A DNA stretch of 24,831 bases from Prevotellaceae bacterium UBA1710 (GCA_002317355.1 DCJC01000045.1:7658-32488), one strand, 5' to 3'. Positions 17,378 to 23,923 are shown, counted from the first letter of the stretch. Notes: generated from the sequence alone by a model not told the origin. A program made the numbers and translations.

Positions 17378-17991
17378 TGAAATCGTACATATTCGACCTT
17401 GCCGGAGTCATCATCAACCTCGACATAGAGCGTGACACCAAGGCCCTCAACTACATCGGACTTCCCGACTTTGAAGGTTGCCTCAAACAACCAGAGATAG
17501 AAGTCCCTACCCTCGCCTATCTCAATGGCCTCATGCCCGAGGAGGAATATTGTGACACCATACGTCCACTTTGTCGTGCTGGTATCACGGATGAAGAAAT
17601 CCTATGGGCAATGGACGATGTTCTCGATATCATCCCTGCATCTCGTATCACAATGCTCAAAGAGCTTCGCAAGCATCACAAGGTGTATCTGCTTAGCAAC
17701 ATCTATGACAGAGGATGGGAAATCGCCACAAAGGAATTCCGCAAGCATGGAGTAAAACCAGAAGATTGTTTCGATCAGCTATTTCTTTCTCATCACATGC
17801 AACTTGCCAAACCTGATCCCCACATCTTTCAAGCTGTAATAGATGCTACTGGCATCAATCCCAAAGAGACATACTTTTTCGACGACTCAAGACGCAACAT
17901 CACATCAGCCAAGGCAATGGGGTTCCAGGCTCATCTCGTACCGATGAACCAACTCGAAGATGTGCTTTCAGATTTGAACATCTACCCATAA
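17377..17991 (+). CDS. YihX-like HAD-family hydrolase
   Basis: This 204-residue haloacid-dehalogenase superfamily protein is probably a small-molecule phosphatase. Motif I is IFDLAGVIINLD with nucleophile Asp7. The residue two positions on is Ala9 rather than the usual Asp, comparable to the Gly found there in E. coli YihX, a sugar-phosphate phosphatase. Motif II is LLSN (about 107-110), the lysine motif is AKPDPHIFQ, and motif III is FFDDSRRNI. A helical cap lies at about 15-85. The start codon is GTG at 17377, one base inside the preceding TAG stop. It ends the psd operon; no clear terminator follows. The substrate is unknown. Confidence 0.88.
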   Translation: MKSYIFDLAGVIINLDIERDTKALNYIGLPDFEGCLKQPEIEVPTLAYLNGLMPEEEYCDTIRPLCRAGITDEEILWAMDDVLDIIPASRITMLKELRKHHKVYLLSNIYDRGWEIATKEFRKHGVKPEDCFDQLFLSHHMQLAKPDPHIFQAVIDATGINPKETYFFDDSRRNITSAKAMGFQAHLVPMNQLEDVLSDLNIYP

Positions 17992-18527
17992 TCCAAGATT
18001 AGCGGGAAAAGTAAAAATTTACGGAATAAATCACGGGCATTCACATTTAAAATGAACATTGGGGGTACCCGAGTAGTTACCAAGTTCCTAACTTGCTAAC
18101 TAACGGAAAATAATTTTGTGTATTACTACCTGTTCCTTCGTCCTTACTCAGCTATGACTCCATAGTAAAATCGCTATGAACGCAACAAATATGCGTGTTT
18201 GGAGTTTTTATAGCGGAGGCACAGTGGAGGCAATTCGGAATTACAACGAAGGATTTTAGGGGCACTTTATACGATAAATCCCTATATTTTTATGTTTTTA
18301 CCTATATATGAAAAACAGAAATATAGGTATATAGGTATAATAGGTATATAGTTATAAGTTGCTATGTGTCTACTGACAGAGAGCCATATTTGTTTATTCA
18401 AGTTTCGCTCTACTTAGAAGTGCAAGGAATAGTAAACCAAAAATGGAACGACTGCGAATTTACGACTCAGTTTTAATGAGTCTCTCAAGAAAAAAAATGG
18501 AGAGAAAATGTTTTTTTATAAATTTAC
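17992..18527. other. 536-bp convergent intergenic region
   Basis: No convincing gene lies between the HAD and thioredoxin-like genes. Visible items are the palindrome GGGTACCC near 18065, an AT-rich tandem-repeat block at 18300-18355, and two hairpins adjoining the end of the thioredoxin-like gene (GACTCA/TGAGTC at 18464-18482; TCTCTC/GAGAGA at 18481-18505). The hairpins may end its transcript but have no clean U-tract. No tRNA-like fold was found by eye. Confidence 0.6.
18300..18355. repeat. 8-bp AT-rich tandem repeat with inverted repeat
   Basis: Four ATAGGTAT-like units run from 18323 to 18355 (one extra A between units 2 and 3; the last is ATAGTTAT). ACCTATAT at 18300-18307 is the exact complement of ATATAGGT at 18321-18328, so the array's edge can also form a hairpin. 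Confidence 0.6.
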
Positions 18528-19730
18528 TCATTTACCAATCTTTGCAAATGGGAAATATTTGCGTATAGCTCGTATTGGGTTTACTTTCATTTTCAAGTCT
18601 GGGTATTTTCCCAACACTTTACCTTCGGGTGAGATGAAGAATATGGTGGGAAAAGCCACTACATTATATGCTTTCATAATTTTTAGTGATTGTGCATGGT
18701 CATTTAATACGAGCCATCCACATTCCTCCTTTGATTCCTGCCACAGTTCTTTTCTGTCACAATTAATCGTAATAATTCCTATTTTGTCAGAATTCAGTTC
18801 ATAAAATTTGTCCAAAAAAGGTTTTATTGCCGTACAGGCTTTACAACCACTCCCGCTGAACTCTAACAATGTGTATTTACCTTGTTTGCAATACTCTGTA
18901 AGATTATGCTCCTTGCCCTCATGGTCATAAGAAATGAAATCGATGACAAAATCCCCAGACTTAAAATCATCAGGGAATAAATGACATGCGATTTCCAAAA
19001 CGGTCTCATCACTAAGATTCTCTATCGGGATTTTCTCATATAACTTTCTTAGCTCCATTTCCTTATCTGCAAATTGTTTTTTTCCAGCCCCTATCGCATT
19101 TAGACTAATTTGCCGAAAAATGTCCAGCCACACTTTACTATATGGTTTGTCAGCCATGAAGTCAATCATAGCCACAGCCCATTTGGACTTTTCTGAATTT
19201 ATTGCATCGATTATTTCATGCTCAATGACTCTGTCACGTTCAACATTCCGTTTCGAAACCTTGACATTGTAAAGACTATCTACCACATAATGTTTCCTGT
19301 CTTTCAATCCAAATAGTTTCGGGAAGTTTTTTCTCCCAAAATCAATGTACATGTTATTTTCCTTTTGTAAGGCACAAGCATTTTCTGCCATCCAGTTTGA
19401 TGGTCTCTTACCCTTGCCTGTAATCTTTGTTGTTTGACCTGGATTTGTGTAGAACAACAAATTACCACTGGTATTTTCTACTGCAATAGTATAGGTATCA
19501 GTTTCAGTTTCAGGAACGACTGTAAACTTGAACTGCCCTTTAACACATTTTGTGTTAGCGATATTCTCACCATCAAATCGATTTTTTTTGCGGATAAGAT
19601 ATACCGTTTTACCATTTGGAGCATCAGTAATCTGTGCTTCAATAATACAAGGAGCCAAGTTTTTCTCAACCTGTGCCCAACACCCAAGAGCTAATAGCAA
19701 CAAAAGTGTAGAGATGATAGTTTGTTTCAT
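18528..19730 (-). CDS. Thioredoxin-fold (TlpA/AhpC-TSA-like) exported protein
   Basis: This 400-residue exported protein is probably a thiol-disulphide oxidoreductase. The N-terminus is a signal sequence (IISTLLLLLALGCWAQ). Cys17 sits in a borderline lipobox, so a lipoprotein is possible. Residues about 26-110 look like the beta-rich DUF4369 domain often found ahead of such proteins, and about 120-250 are helical. The thioredoxin fold follows at about 260-395, with the active site SGCKAC (Cys296, Cys299) and cis-proline loop AFPT (about 359-362). It has its own promoter and is separated by a strong terminator from the unit upstream. Its sequence looks more AT-rich than the core genes of the window, which fits an accessory gene. 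The partner is unknown. Confidence 0.85.
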   Translation of the reverse strand: MKQTIISTLLLLLALGCWAQVEKNLAPCIIEAQITDAPNGKTVYLIRKKNRFDGENIANTKCVKGQFKFTVVPETETDTYTIAVENTSGNLLFYTNPGQTTKITGKGKRPSNWMAENACALQKENNMYIDFGRKNFPKLFGLKDRKHYVVDSLYNVKVSKRNVERDRVIEHEIIDAINSEKSKWAVAMIDFMADKPYSKVWLDIFRQISLNAIGAGKKQFADKEMELRKLYEKIPIENLSDETVLEIACHLFPDDFKSGDFVIDFISYDHEGKEHNLTEYCKQGKYTLLEFSGSGCKACTAIKPFLDKFYELNSDKIGIITINCDRKELWQESKEECGWLVLNDHAQSLKIMKAYNVVAFPTIFFISPEGKVLGKYPDLKMKVNPIRAIRKYFPFAKIGK

Positions 19731-19791
19731 AAGTTTTTCGTTTGTCTATTAAAATAAATACAAATTGATACTCAAATAATATTTCACGATG

Positions 19792-19822
19792 CAAAGATAA
19801 CAAATTACTTGAATATGCCAAA
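19792..19822 (-). promoter_or_regulatory. Promoter of the thioredoxin-like gene
   Basis: On the - strand TTTG (19819-19822) and TATCTTTG (19792-19799) are separated by 19 bp. The ATG lies about 61 bases downstream of the -7 box. Confidence 0.75.
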
Positions 19823-19943
19823 GAAAACTTTTGTTATTTTTGTCATTTCCTACAAATTAAGATTTTCATATATACAAAACATATACAACATCTATACCCC
19901 CCAAAAAAATACGATCATGAGACATGAGACATATGCCACACAT

Positions 19944-19983
19944 CAAAAAAACACCCCACTGGTCTCACGACTGGTGGGGTGTT
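19944..19983 (-). terminator. Strong intrinsic terminator
   Basis: A perfect 10-bp stem (AACACCCCAC at 19950-19959, GTGGGGTGTT at 19974-19983) with a 14-nt loop is followed, on the - strand, by a run of Ts. On the + strand the stem is followed by As, so it works in one direction only. It closes the small transcription unit that begins near 20290 and insulates the thioredoxin-like gene's promoter. Confidence 0.85.
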
Positions 19984-20020
19984 AAAAAAATATGTTTAAC
20001 TAAAATCCTTTTCTAAGTTG

Positions 20021-20047
20021 AAAGAACGATCTCGCGATCCTTCTTTT
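20021..20047 (-). other. Hairpin with GNRA-type loop
   Basis: On the - strand GAAGGATC-GCGA-GATCGTTC pairs with one G-G mismatch, and the flanking As and Ts extend the stem. GCGA is a stable GNRA loop. It lies in the 3' part of the small transcript, about 40 nt before the terminator. Confidence 0.45.
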
Positions 20048-20098
20048 GTTATCCAAGAGTCAAACAATCTTTAACCTAATAACTAAAACCTAAATCTA

Positions 20099-20161
20099 TT
20101 ATTCTACTAACCTAAACAATTCTTGTTCAAAAGCGTCATTCTGGAATGTTTCCGGGAACAT
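20099..20161 (-). CDS. Overlapping second small reading frame (20 codons)
   Basis: ATG 20161 to TAA 20099 encodes MFPETFQNDAFEQELFRLVE, in the +1 frame relative to the 46-codon ORF and overlapping its last 26 bases. AAAGGA precedes the ATG but is too close for ideal ribosome binding. Its composition is very protein-like. It is best explained as the continuation of the upstream ORF after a one-base shift. Independent translation is the weaker option. Confidence 0.3.
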   Translation of the reverse strand: MFPETFQNDAFEQELFRLVE

Positions 20162-20276
20162 TTCCTTTCAGATCTCTTTCTGAATTTTGCATTGGAATGT
20201 CCTTTTTTCCTTTTGACGTTTGAGCGTCTTTTGATAATGAGCGGCGTAAGCCTAGATTTATCAGAGCAACGCTCAT
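20136..20276 (-). CDS. Small protein of unknown family (46 aa), possibly frameshifted
   Basis: ATG at 20276 lies 16 nt downstream of a consensus -7 box, and the frame runs 46 codons to TGA 20136-20138. The product begins MSVALINLGLRRSLSKDAQ and continues with a basic, hydrophilic middle (SKGKKDIPMQNSERDLKGN), with no membrane segment. If one A of the three at 20149-20151 is skipped, the frame continues for 16 further residues (TFQNDAFEQELFRLVE), giving 58. This suggests either a disrupted gene or a frame shift in expression. I do not recognise the family. An 86-codon frame on the same strand overlaps it but begins upstream of the promoter, so it would not be transcribed whole. Confidence 0.42.
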   Translation of the reverse strand: MSVALINLGLRRSLSKDAQTSKGKKDIPMQNSERDLKGNVPGNIPE

Positions 20277-20292
20277 CTCTGATTTCCGAGTG

Positions 20293-20324
20293 CAAAGGTA
20301 CGACTATTTTTGTGTGTGCGCAAA
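20293..20324 (-). promoter_or_regulatory. Promoter of the small transcription unit
   Basis: On the - strand TTTG (20321-20324) and TACCTTTG (20293-20300) are separated by 20 bp. The TTTG box lies inside the second GTGTGCGCA-type element, so a protein bound there would compete with RNA polymerase. Confidence 0.7.
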
Positions 20325-20394
20325 CAATTTCCAAGAAAAAGAACGAAAAATACCTTTTAATTGACAAAGGTCAAGCATTTGTGTGCGCACACAA
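20310..20394. promoter_or_regulatory. Paired GTGTGCGCA elements, possible operators
   Basis: TTGTGTGCGCACACAA (20379-20394) is a perfect 16-bp palindrome. TGTGTGTGCGCAAACA (20311-20326) is an imperfect copy centred 67 bp away and overlapping the promoter's upstream box. Both are mostly alternating purine-pyrimidine. TTGACaaagGTCAA (20361-20374), another inverted repeat, lies between them. They look like sites for a dimeric regulator; no regulator gene is in the window. Confidence 0.45.
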
Positions 20395-20405
20395 TCAAAA
20401 ATCGC

Positions 20406-20975
20406 CTATAAAAGCACTAAACCGGCGAATGCAGCATAAAGAATCATTTTGATTGGATTTATACCCACCCACTTTGTCCCAACAAAGGTTGAAGCAAAGA
20501 GGAATATTGACACATAGAACTGCCATGGGTTTTCTGGAGAAGAGAAATTCTCCTTGTTTGCAAGCAAAAGAGTTGCGGCAGCAAGAAGTCCGACAACAGC
20601 AGGTCTGAGACCAAGGAAAACACTCTGTACAGGACTTGTATTCATATATTTCATGAAGAGTTTACTAATGACTACCATTAACGTAAAGCATGGCAGCATA
20701 AGAGCGAAAGTGGCTGTACATGAACCAAGCACACCAAGCCAAGTACTACCTGTAAGGTTATACACAGCAGTATATCCGCAATATGTCGCAGAGTTAATGC
20801 CAATAGGTCCTGGTGTCATCTGTGAAATAGCCAAGATATTGGTAAACTCAGTAGAACTCATCCAATGGTGGTCATAAACGACCTCTGCCTGAATGAGTGA
20901 AATCATACCATAGCCTCCTCCAAATCCGAAAAGGCCTATCATAAAGAATGTATAGAATAATGTCAGGAAAATCAT
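20406..20975 (-). CDS. Chromate transporter (ChrA) family protein, second half-size subunit
   Basis: This 189-residue membrane protein belongs to the short-chain CHR family, in which two adjacent half-size proteins form a transporter. The family motifs are GLFGFGGGYGMISLIQAEVV (about 14-33) and AISQMTPGPIGINSATYCGY (about 49-68), plus PVQSVFLGLRPAVVGLLAAA. About six hydrophobic segments span the protein. It starts 3 bases after the stop of its partner, as expected for a heterodimer. Chromate export is the named family function, but gut Bacteroidales may use such pairs for another anion; the true substrate is unknown. Confidence 0.88.
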   Translation of the reverse strand: MIFLTLFYTFFMIGLFGFGGGYGMISLIQAEVVYDHHWMSSTEFTNILAISQMTPGPIGINSATYCGYTAVYNLTGSTWLGVLGSCTATFALMLPCFTLMVVISKLFMKYMNTSPVQSVFLGLRPAVVGLLAAATLLLANKENFSSPENPWQFYVSIFLFASTFVGTKWVGINPIKMILYAAFAGLVLL

Positions 20976-20978
20976 TTC

Positions 20979-21587
20979 TTATTCAGTTGGTTTAATGAAC
21001 TGTCCGTAAATAAAGCCACCAACACCAGCAGCAAGGATGATATATATAGGATTCACATCCATTAGCCAGATAAGTGCGGCAGACACGATAGGTATCCACC
21101 AATTAAGAAGGTTTATCTTTGCACGCATAGCCATGTTCCATGTAGGAACAGCAATAAGCGCAACAACAGCAGGACGAATGCCAGCAAAGACACTTGCCAC
21201 CCAAGGCACATCCTGAAAGTTGCGGAAGAACATCGCAATCAGCAATATAATAACCAATGATGGCATTGCAGTTCCAAGAGCACAACAAAGAGCTCCAAGA
21301 GTACCACGTCTCTTATAACCTATAAATGTAGAAATATTGATTGCAAATACTCCAGGGCACGATTGTGCTATGGCAATAAGGTCGAGAAAATCATTTTTCT
21401 CTATCCATTTACGCTTGTTTACCACTTCCGCCTCAATCAACGGAATCATGGCATATCCACCACCAATGGTGAAAAGTCCGATGTGAAAGAATGTGGCAAA
21501 CAACACCATCATCGGAGTCAGTTTCTTTGGCTTCTGCGAAACGGCAGATGACGCCGTATCTGTAACATTTATATTTTCTTGTGTCAT
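20979..21587 (-). CDS. Chromate transporter (ChrA) family protein, first half-size subunit
   Basis: From ATG 21587 this is 202 residues. A frame start at 21593 would be a TTG two codons earlier, and the ATG is preferred. A polar N-terminus of about 25 residues precedes the CHR motifs: GLFTIGGGYAMIPLIEAEVV, then AIAQSCPGVFAINISTFIGY, and SVFAGIRPAVVALIAVP. The second motif has CPGV where its partner has TPGP, so the two halves have diverged, consistent with different roles in one complex. The gene begins 8 bases after the GH43-like gene stops and 3 bases before the next ChrA half, so all three should be co-transcribed. Confidence 0.88.
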   Translation of the reverse strand: MTQENINVTDTASSAVSQKPKKLTPMMVLFATFFHIGLFTIGGGYAMIPLIEAEVVNKRKWIEKNDFLDLIAIAQSCPGVFAINISTFIGYKRRGTLGALCCALGTAMPSLVIILLIAMFFRNFQDVPWVASVFAGIRPAVVALIAVPTWNMAMRAKINLLNWWIPIVSAALIWLMDVNPIYIILAAGVGGFIYGQFIKPTE

Positions 21588-21595
21588 TATCAATT

Positions 21596-22690
21596 TTATT
21601 TTGCAGGAGTAACAGGAAATGCTTTTACAAGCCTCTCATATTCCTCATCTGTAATTCTCATGAAAGAACCATGCTGTGGAGCAGCTACACCTATAATATT
21701 ATTAGGGTCGGAGAAGTTACGCATGAACTTATCTGCCTTACAAATGCGATAGTTGCGTGGACGAGACGAATACTCAATATACGCTATACGCCATGTACTA
21801 TCGCCTTCGAGCTGAAAAGCAGAAACACCTTCACACTTTTTCTTACCCTCAAAATTAACATAGTCAGTAGCATCAGGCTCAGGCCACTTACCAGTCAACG
21901 AACAGCACGCTGAAGTAAACAATCCTGGCTGACCACCTTCTTTCTTTATCATCATGTGGTACAAGCCATCCGCAGGCACATAGTTGATATCTGCATCAAT
22001 CGTAGCATATCCCCAGTCAAATAGCAATCGCGGTTGCGTGAGAGTGGTGAAACTCTCATCTGCATACGAATAATACATGCGATCGTATGCCTCTTCATCA
22101 CGATTCCACATGGAGAAATACACGAAATAGCCTCCTTTACGACCATCTGGCCAACGATATTCTGAATCCCAGAATATCTGAGGTGCCCACACGCGATTGA
22201 TTGTTGCCCAATCCTTATACACAGAACGCTTTCGTTCTTTTTTCTTCTTACCATCAGAAAAGACATCAAGACCTTTGCGGAAATCAAAGGTTGTGGATTT
22301 CCAATGTATGAGGTCATCAGAAACAAGAAGGTCGATACCGTAGTTATCCCACGCTTCTTTCTTGCCTAGACGCTTGGTAGCCGAGTTGTTCATATCTGTT
22401 GTTACCATCAGATAACCACTCATGTCATGCTTTCTACATATATATGCGTCACGCGTACCTCCTTCAATACCCGCGAGCGCGCGAGGAGAAAAGATGGAAT
22501 CACCTCCTATCAGGTCATGAAATGTCACTCCATCGCGAGAAACAGCGTATGAAGTCCATTGTCCACGCCCACTCATGTGACAATATAGGTAATTTTCACC
22601 TTTTTGAGGATTTCCCTCAGATTGGGCAAAAACAGCCGAAAAACTGACACATATCAAGGCAAACAGGGGTAATATGCGAGTTATATTCAT
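21596..22690 (-). CDS. Secreted GH43-like glycoside hydrolase
   Basis: This 364-residue exported protein resembles family 43 arabinan/xylan-acting glycosidases with a five-bladed propeller. The signal peptide is MNITRILPLFALICVSFSAVFA. Propeller hallmarks include YAVSRDGVTFHDL, LLVSDDLIHW and VWAPQIFWDSE. Candidate catalytic acids are Asp81 (GGTRDAY), Asp232 or Asp234 (ATIDADINY) and Glu287 (KKCEGVSAF), in the order expected for base, pKa modulator and acid. A lysine-rich loop (GKKKKERKRS, about 147-156) is unusual and probably surface-exposed. The frame is preceded by a -7 box. Being first in an operon with two ChrA halves is odd. Substrate is unassigned; a related clan member of GH-F is the main alternative. 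Confidence 0.8.
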   Translation of the reverse strand: MNITRILPLFALICVSFSAVFAQSEGNPQKGENYLYCHMSGRGQWTSYAVSRDGVTFHDLIGGDSIFSPRALAGIEGGTRDAYICRKHDMSGYLMVTTDMNNSATKRLGKKEAWDNYGIDLLVSDDLIHWKSTTFDFRKGLDVFSDGKKKKERKRSVYKDWATINRVWAPQIFWDSEYRWPDGRKGGYFVYFSMWNRDEEAYDRMYYSYADESFTTLTQPRLLFDWGYATIDADINYVPADGLYHMMIKKEGGQPGLFTSACCSLTGKWPEPDATDYVNFEGKKKCEGVSAFQLEGDSTWRIAYIEYSSRPRNYRICKADKFMRNFSDPNNIIGVAAPQHGSFMRITDEEYERLVKAFPVTPAK

Positions 22691-22709
22691 AAATATGCGA
22701 ATTTGAATG

Positions 22710-22717
22710 CAAAGTTA
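22710..22717 (-). promoter_or_regulatory. Probable -7 element for the GH43-chrA operon
   Basis: TAACTTTG on the - strand lies 20 bases before the GH43-like ATG. No clear TTTG box is seen 19-20 bp further upstream. Confidence 0.45.
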
Positions 22718-22741
22718 GAAATAATTCACGAAAAAATAAAC

Positions 22742-22779
22742 GCTTTTACTACTATTAACTGTTAACAATCGTTAAAAGC
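22742..22779. promoter_or_regulatory. Nested inverted repeats between divergent promoters
   Basis: GCTTTTA (22742-22748) and TAAAAGC (22773-22779) are exact complements. Inside them TTAAC-aatc-GTTAA (22762-22775) forms a competing palindrome. The position between the GH43-like and M23 promoters suits a shared operator, though AT-rich repeats can arise by chance. Confidence 0.3.
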
Positions 22780-22820
22780 AGACTTTAATGTTAAATTTGG
22801 GAACTTTAACCTCGAATTTG

Positions 22821-22852
22821 TTTGGAAAAACGGATTATTTTTTTTATCTTTG
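22821..22852 (+). promoter_or_regulatory. Promoter of the M23 peptidase gene
   Basis: TTTG (22821-22824) and TATCTTTG (22845-22852) are separated by 20 bp. The start site near 22858 lies well inside the longest open frame. This shows that the first 31 codons of that frame are not translated. Confidence 0.78.
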
Positions 22853-22864
22853 CAAAAGTTTTCG

Positions 22865-22885
22865 GTTTTCACGATTTGTGGAAAC
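22865..22885 (+). other. 5' UTR hairpin of the M23 peptidase mRNA
   Basis: GTTTTCAC pairs with GTGGAAAC (8 bp, one G-U) around a 5-nt loop, within a few bases of the predicted 5' end. Such 5' stems commonly protect mRNAs; the role here is inferred. Confidence 0.45.
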
Positions 22886-22914
22886 AATTAGGAATAATAA
22901 CTAAACAGTGTCTA

Positions 22915-23856
22915 ATGAGATTAAAGGAAATATATTCGTTACTAATTATTAATGCTATGTTGTTATTGGCATCAATGCCAGTTTCTGCACAGGATTTGCT
23001 TGCCAGACAGGCACCTATCGATCGCAGAATGCGTGCCGTTGATACCTTAGCACTTAAAGCAGTTATCGAAAAAGAATCACTTGAAAATCCAGCCGCTCAG
23101 CTTTATGAGGACTGGGATAATAGATACGCTCATAAGCAGACAGAACTTCCAGACTCTTTCAGAATCAGCCTGAAGCATTTCTGTATGCCAACAACCAGCA
23201 GAGTCATCACAAGTAAGATGGGCCCACGCTGGGGACGTACTCACAAAGGACTTGACATTAAAGTATATATCGGCGATACAATCCGTGCAGCCTTCTCTGG
23301 TAAGGTTCGTATCAAGAAGTACGAAGCACGTGGCTATGGTAAATATCTCGTAATCCGCCATCCAAACGGACTTGAGACAATTTACGGTCACATGAGCGAT
23401 TGGCTCGTAGATGAGAATGAGACAGTAAAGGTAGGTCAGCCAATCGGCCTTGGTGGTAACACAGGTCGAAGCACAGGTTCACACCTTCACTTTGAGACAC
23501 GCCTCTGTGGTGTAGCTCTCAACCCTGCCCTTCTCTTCGACTTCGTCAATCAGGACGTAACAGCCGATTACTATACTTTCCGTAAGAGCGACTATGAGCA
23601 GGAGTCAGTGGCTATCAACAATACGATCCATCTTGACGGTGCTTCAGAAAGCGAAGAGACTGCAGAAGAAAAGCAGGAAATTGCTGAAAGCGAGGTTCGC
23701 CAGTACACAGAGACACGTTATCATAAGGTTTCTGCAGGTGAGACACTCTACAGCATTGCTAAGCGTCGCGGTGTTACCGTCGAACAGCTCTGCAAGCTCA
23801 ATCACCTGACACGTGACATCAAAGTCCGTCCAGGTCAGATTCTCCGCTACTCTTAA
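22915..23856 (+). CDS. M23-family peptidase with C-terminal LysM domain
   Basis: This 313-residue secreted protein probably cuts or binds peptidoglycan cross-links in the periplasm. The chosen ATG 22915 gives a signal peptide (LLIINAMLLLASMPVSAQ); the longer frame starts with TTG inside the promoter. The lysostaphin-type metallopeptidase domain lies at about 95-215. Zinc ligands are His110 and Asp114 (HKGLD) and His192 in HLHFE, with His159 in YGHMS as a catalytic helper; all key residues are present, so it should be active. An acidic linker (about 245-265) leads to a LysM domain at about 268-312 (VSAGETLYSIAKRRGVTVEQ). It is monocistronic, with its own promoter and terminator. A role in cell separation or wall remodelling is inference. 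Confidence 0.92.
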   Translation: MRLKEIYSLLIINAMLLLASMPVSAQDLLARQAPIDRRMRAVDTLALKAVIEKESLENPAAQLYEDWDNRYAHKQTELPDSFRISLKHFCMPTTSRVITSKMGPRWGRTHKGLDIKVYIGDTIRAAFSGKVRIKKYEARGYGKYLVIRHPNGLETIYGHMSDWLVDENETVKVGQPIGLGGNTGRSTGSHLHFETRLCGVALNPALLFDFVNQDVTADYYTFRKSDYEQESVAINNTIHLDGASESEETAEEKQEIAESEVRQYTETRYHKVSAGETLYSIAKRRGVTVEQLCKLNHLTRDIKVRPGQILRYS

Positions 23857-23923
23857 TGGGTGGCTATAAGAAAGAATCAAATTAAAAAGTTTCCCCCTTT
23901 CATAATCAAATAAAAGTTTTGGA

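Larger units (their letters stand above)
19945..20288 (-). ncRNA. Candidate independent transcript of about 345 nt
   Basis: The region from a consensus promoter (20293-20324) to an intrinsic terminator forms a self-contained unit just after the ChrA pair. It carries possible stems at its 5' end that include the start codon of a 46-codon ORF. Near 20021-20047 there is a hairpin whose GATC/GATC stem is capped by the GNRA-type tetraloop GCGA. A 3' part without long ORFs follows. I see no hallmarks of tmRNA, RNase P RNA, 6S RNA or SRP RNA. It may be an mRNA for a small protein, a regulatory RNA, or both. Confidence 0.45.

Noticed and set aside
17992..18527. Possible tRNA or small RNA gene in the convergent gap
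   Set aside because: No cloverleaf, T-loop consensus or promoter box was found on either strand; only repeats and hairpins are visible.
19945..20288. tmRNA, RNase P RNA, 6S RNA or SRP RNA
   Set aside because: I see no tRNA-like ends or tag frame, no RNase P consensus core, and no long 6S-type rod. The protein-like small ORF argues for something else.
20107..20367. 86-codon - strand open frame overlapping the small ORF
   Set aside because: It begins about 65 bases upstream of the promoter for this strand, so it would not be on the predicted transcript. Its sequence is very basic and low in normal protein features.
20123..20452. 109-codon + strand open frame antisense to the small unit
   Set aside because: No promoter box precedes it, and its 3' end runs into the chrA gene. 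It mirrors the - strand features.
18528..22690. Mobile element carrying the accessory genes
   Set aside because: No transposase, integrase, terminal inverted repeats, tRNA attachment site or target duplication can be seen at either side.
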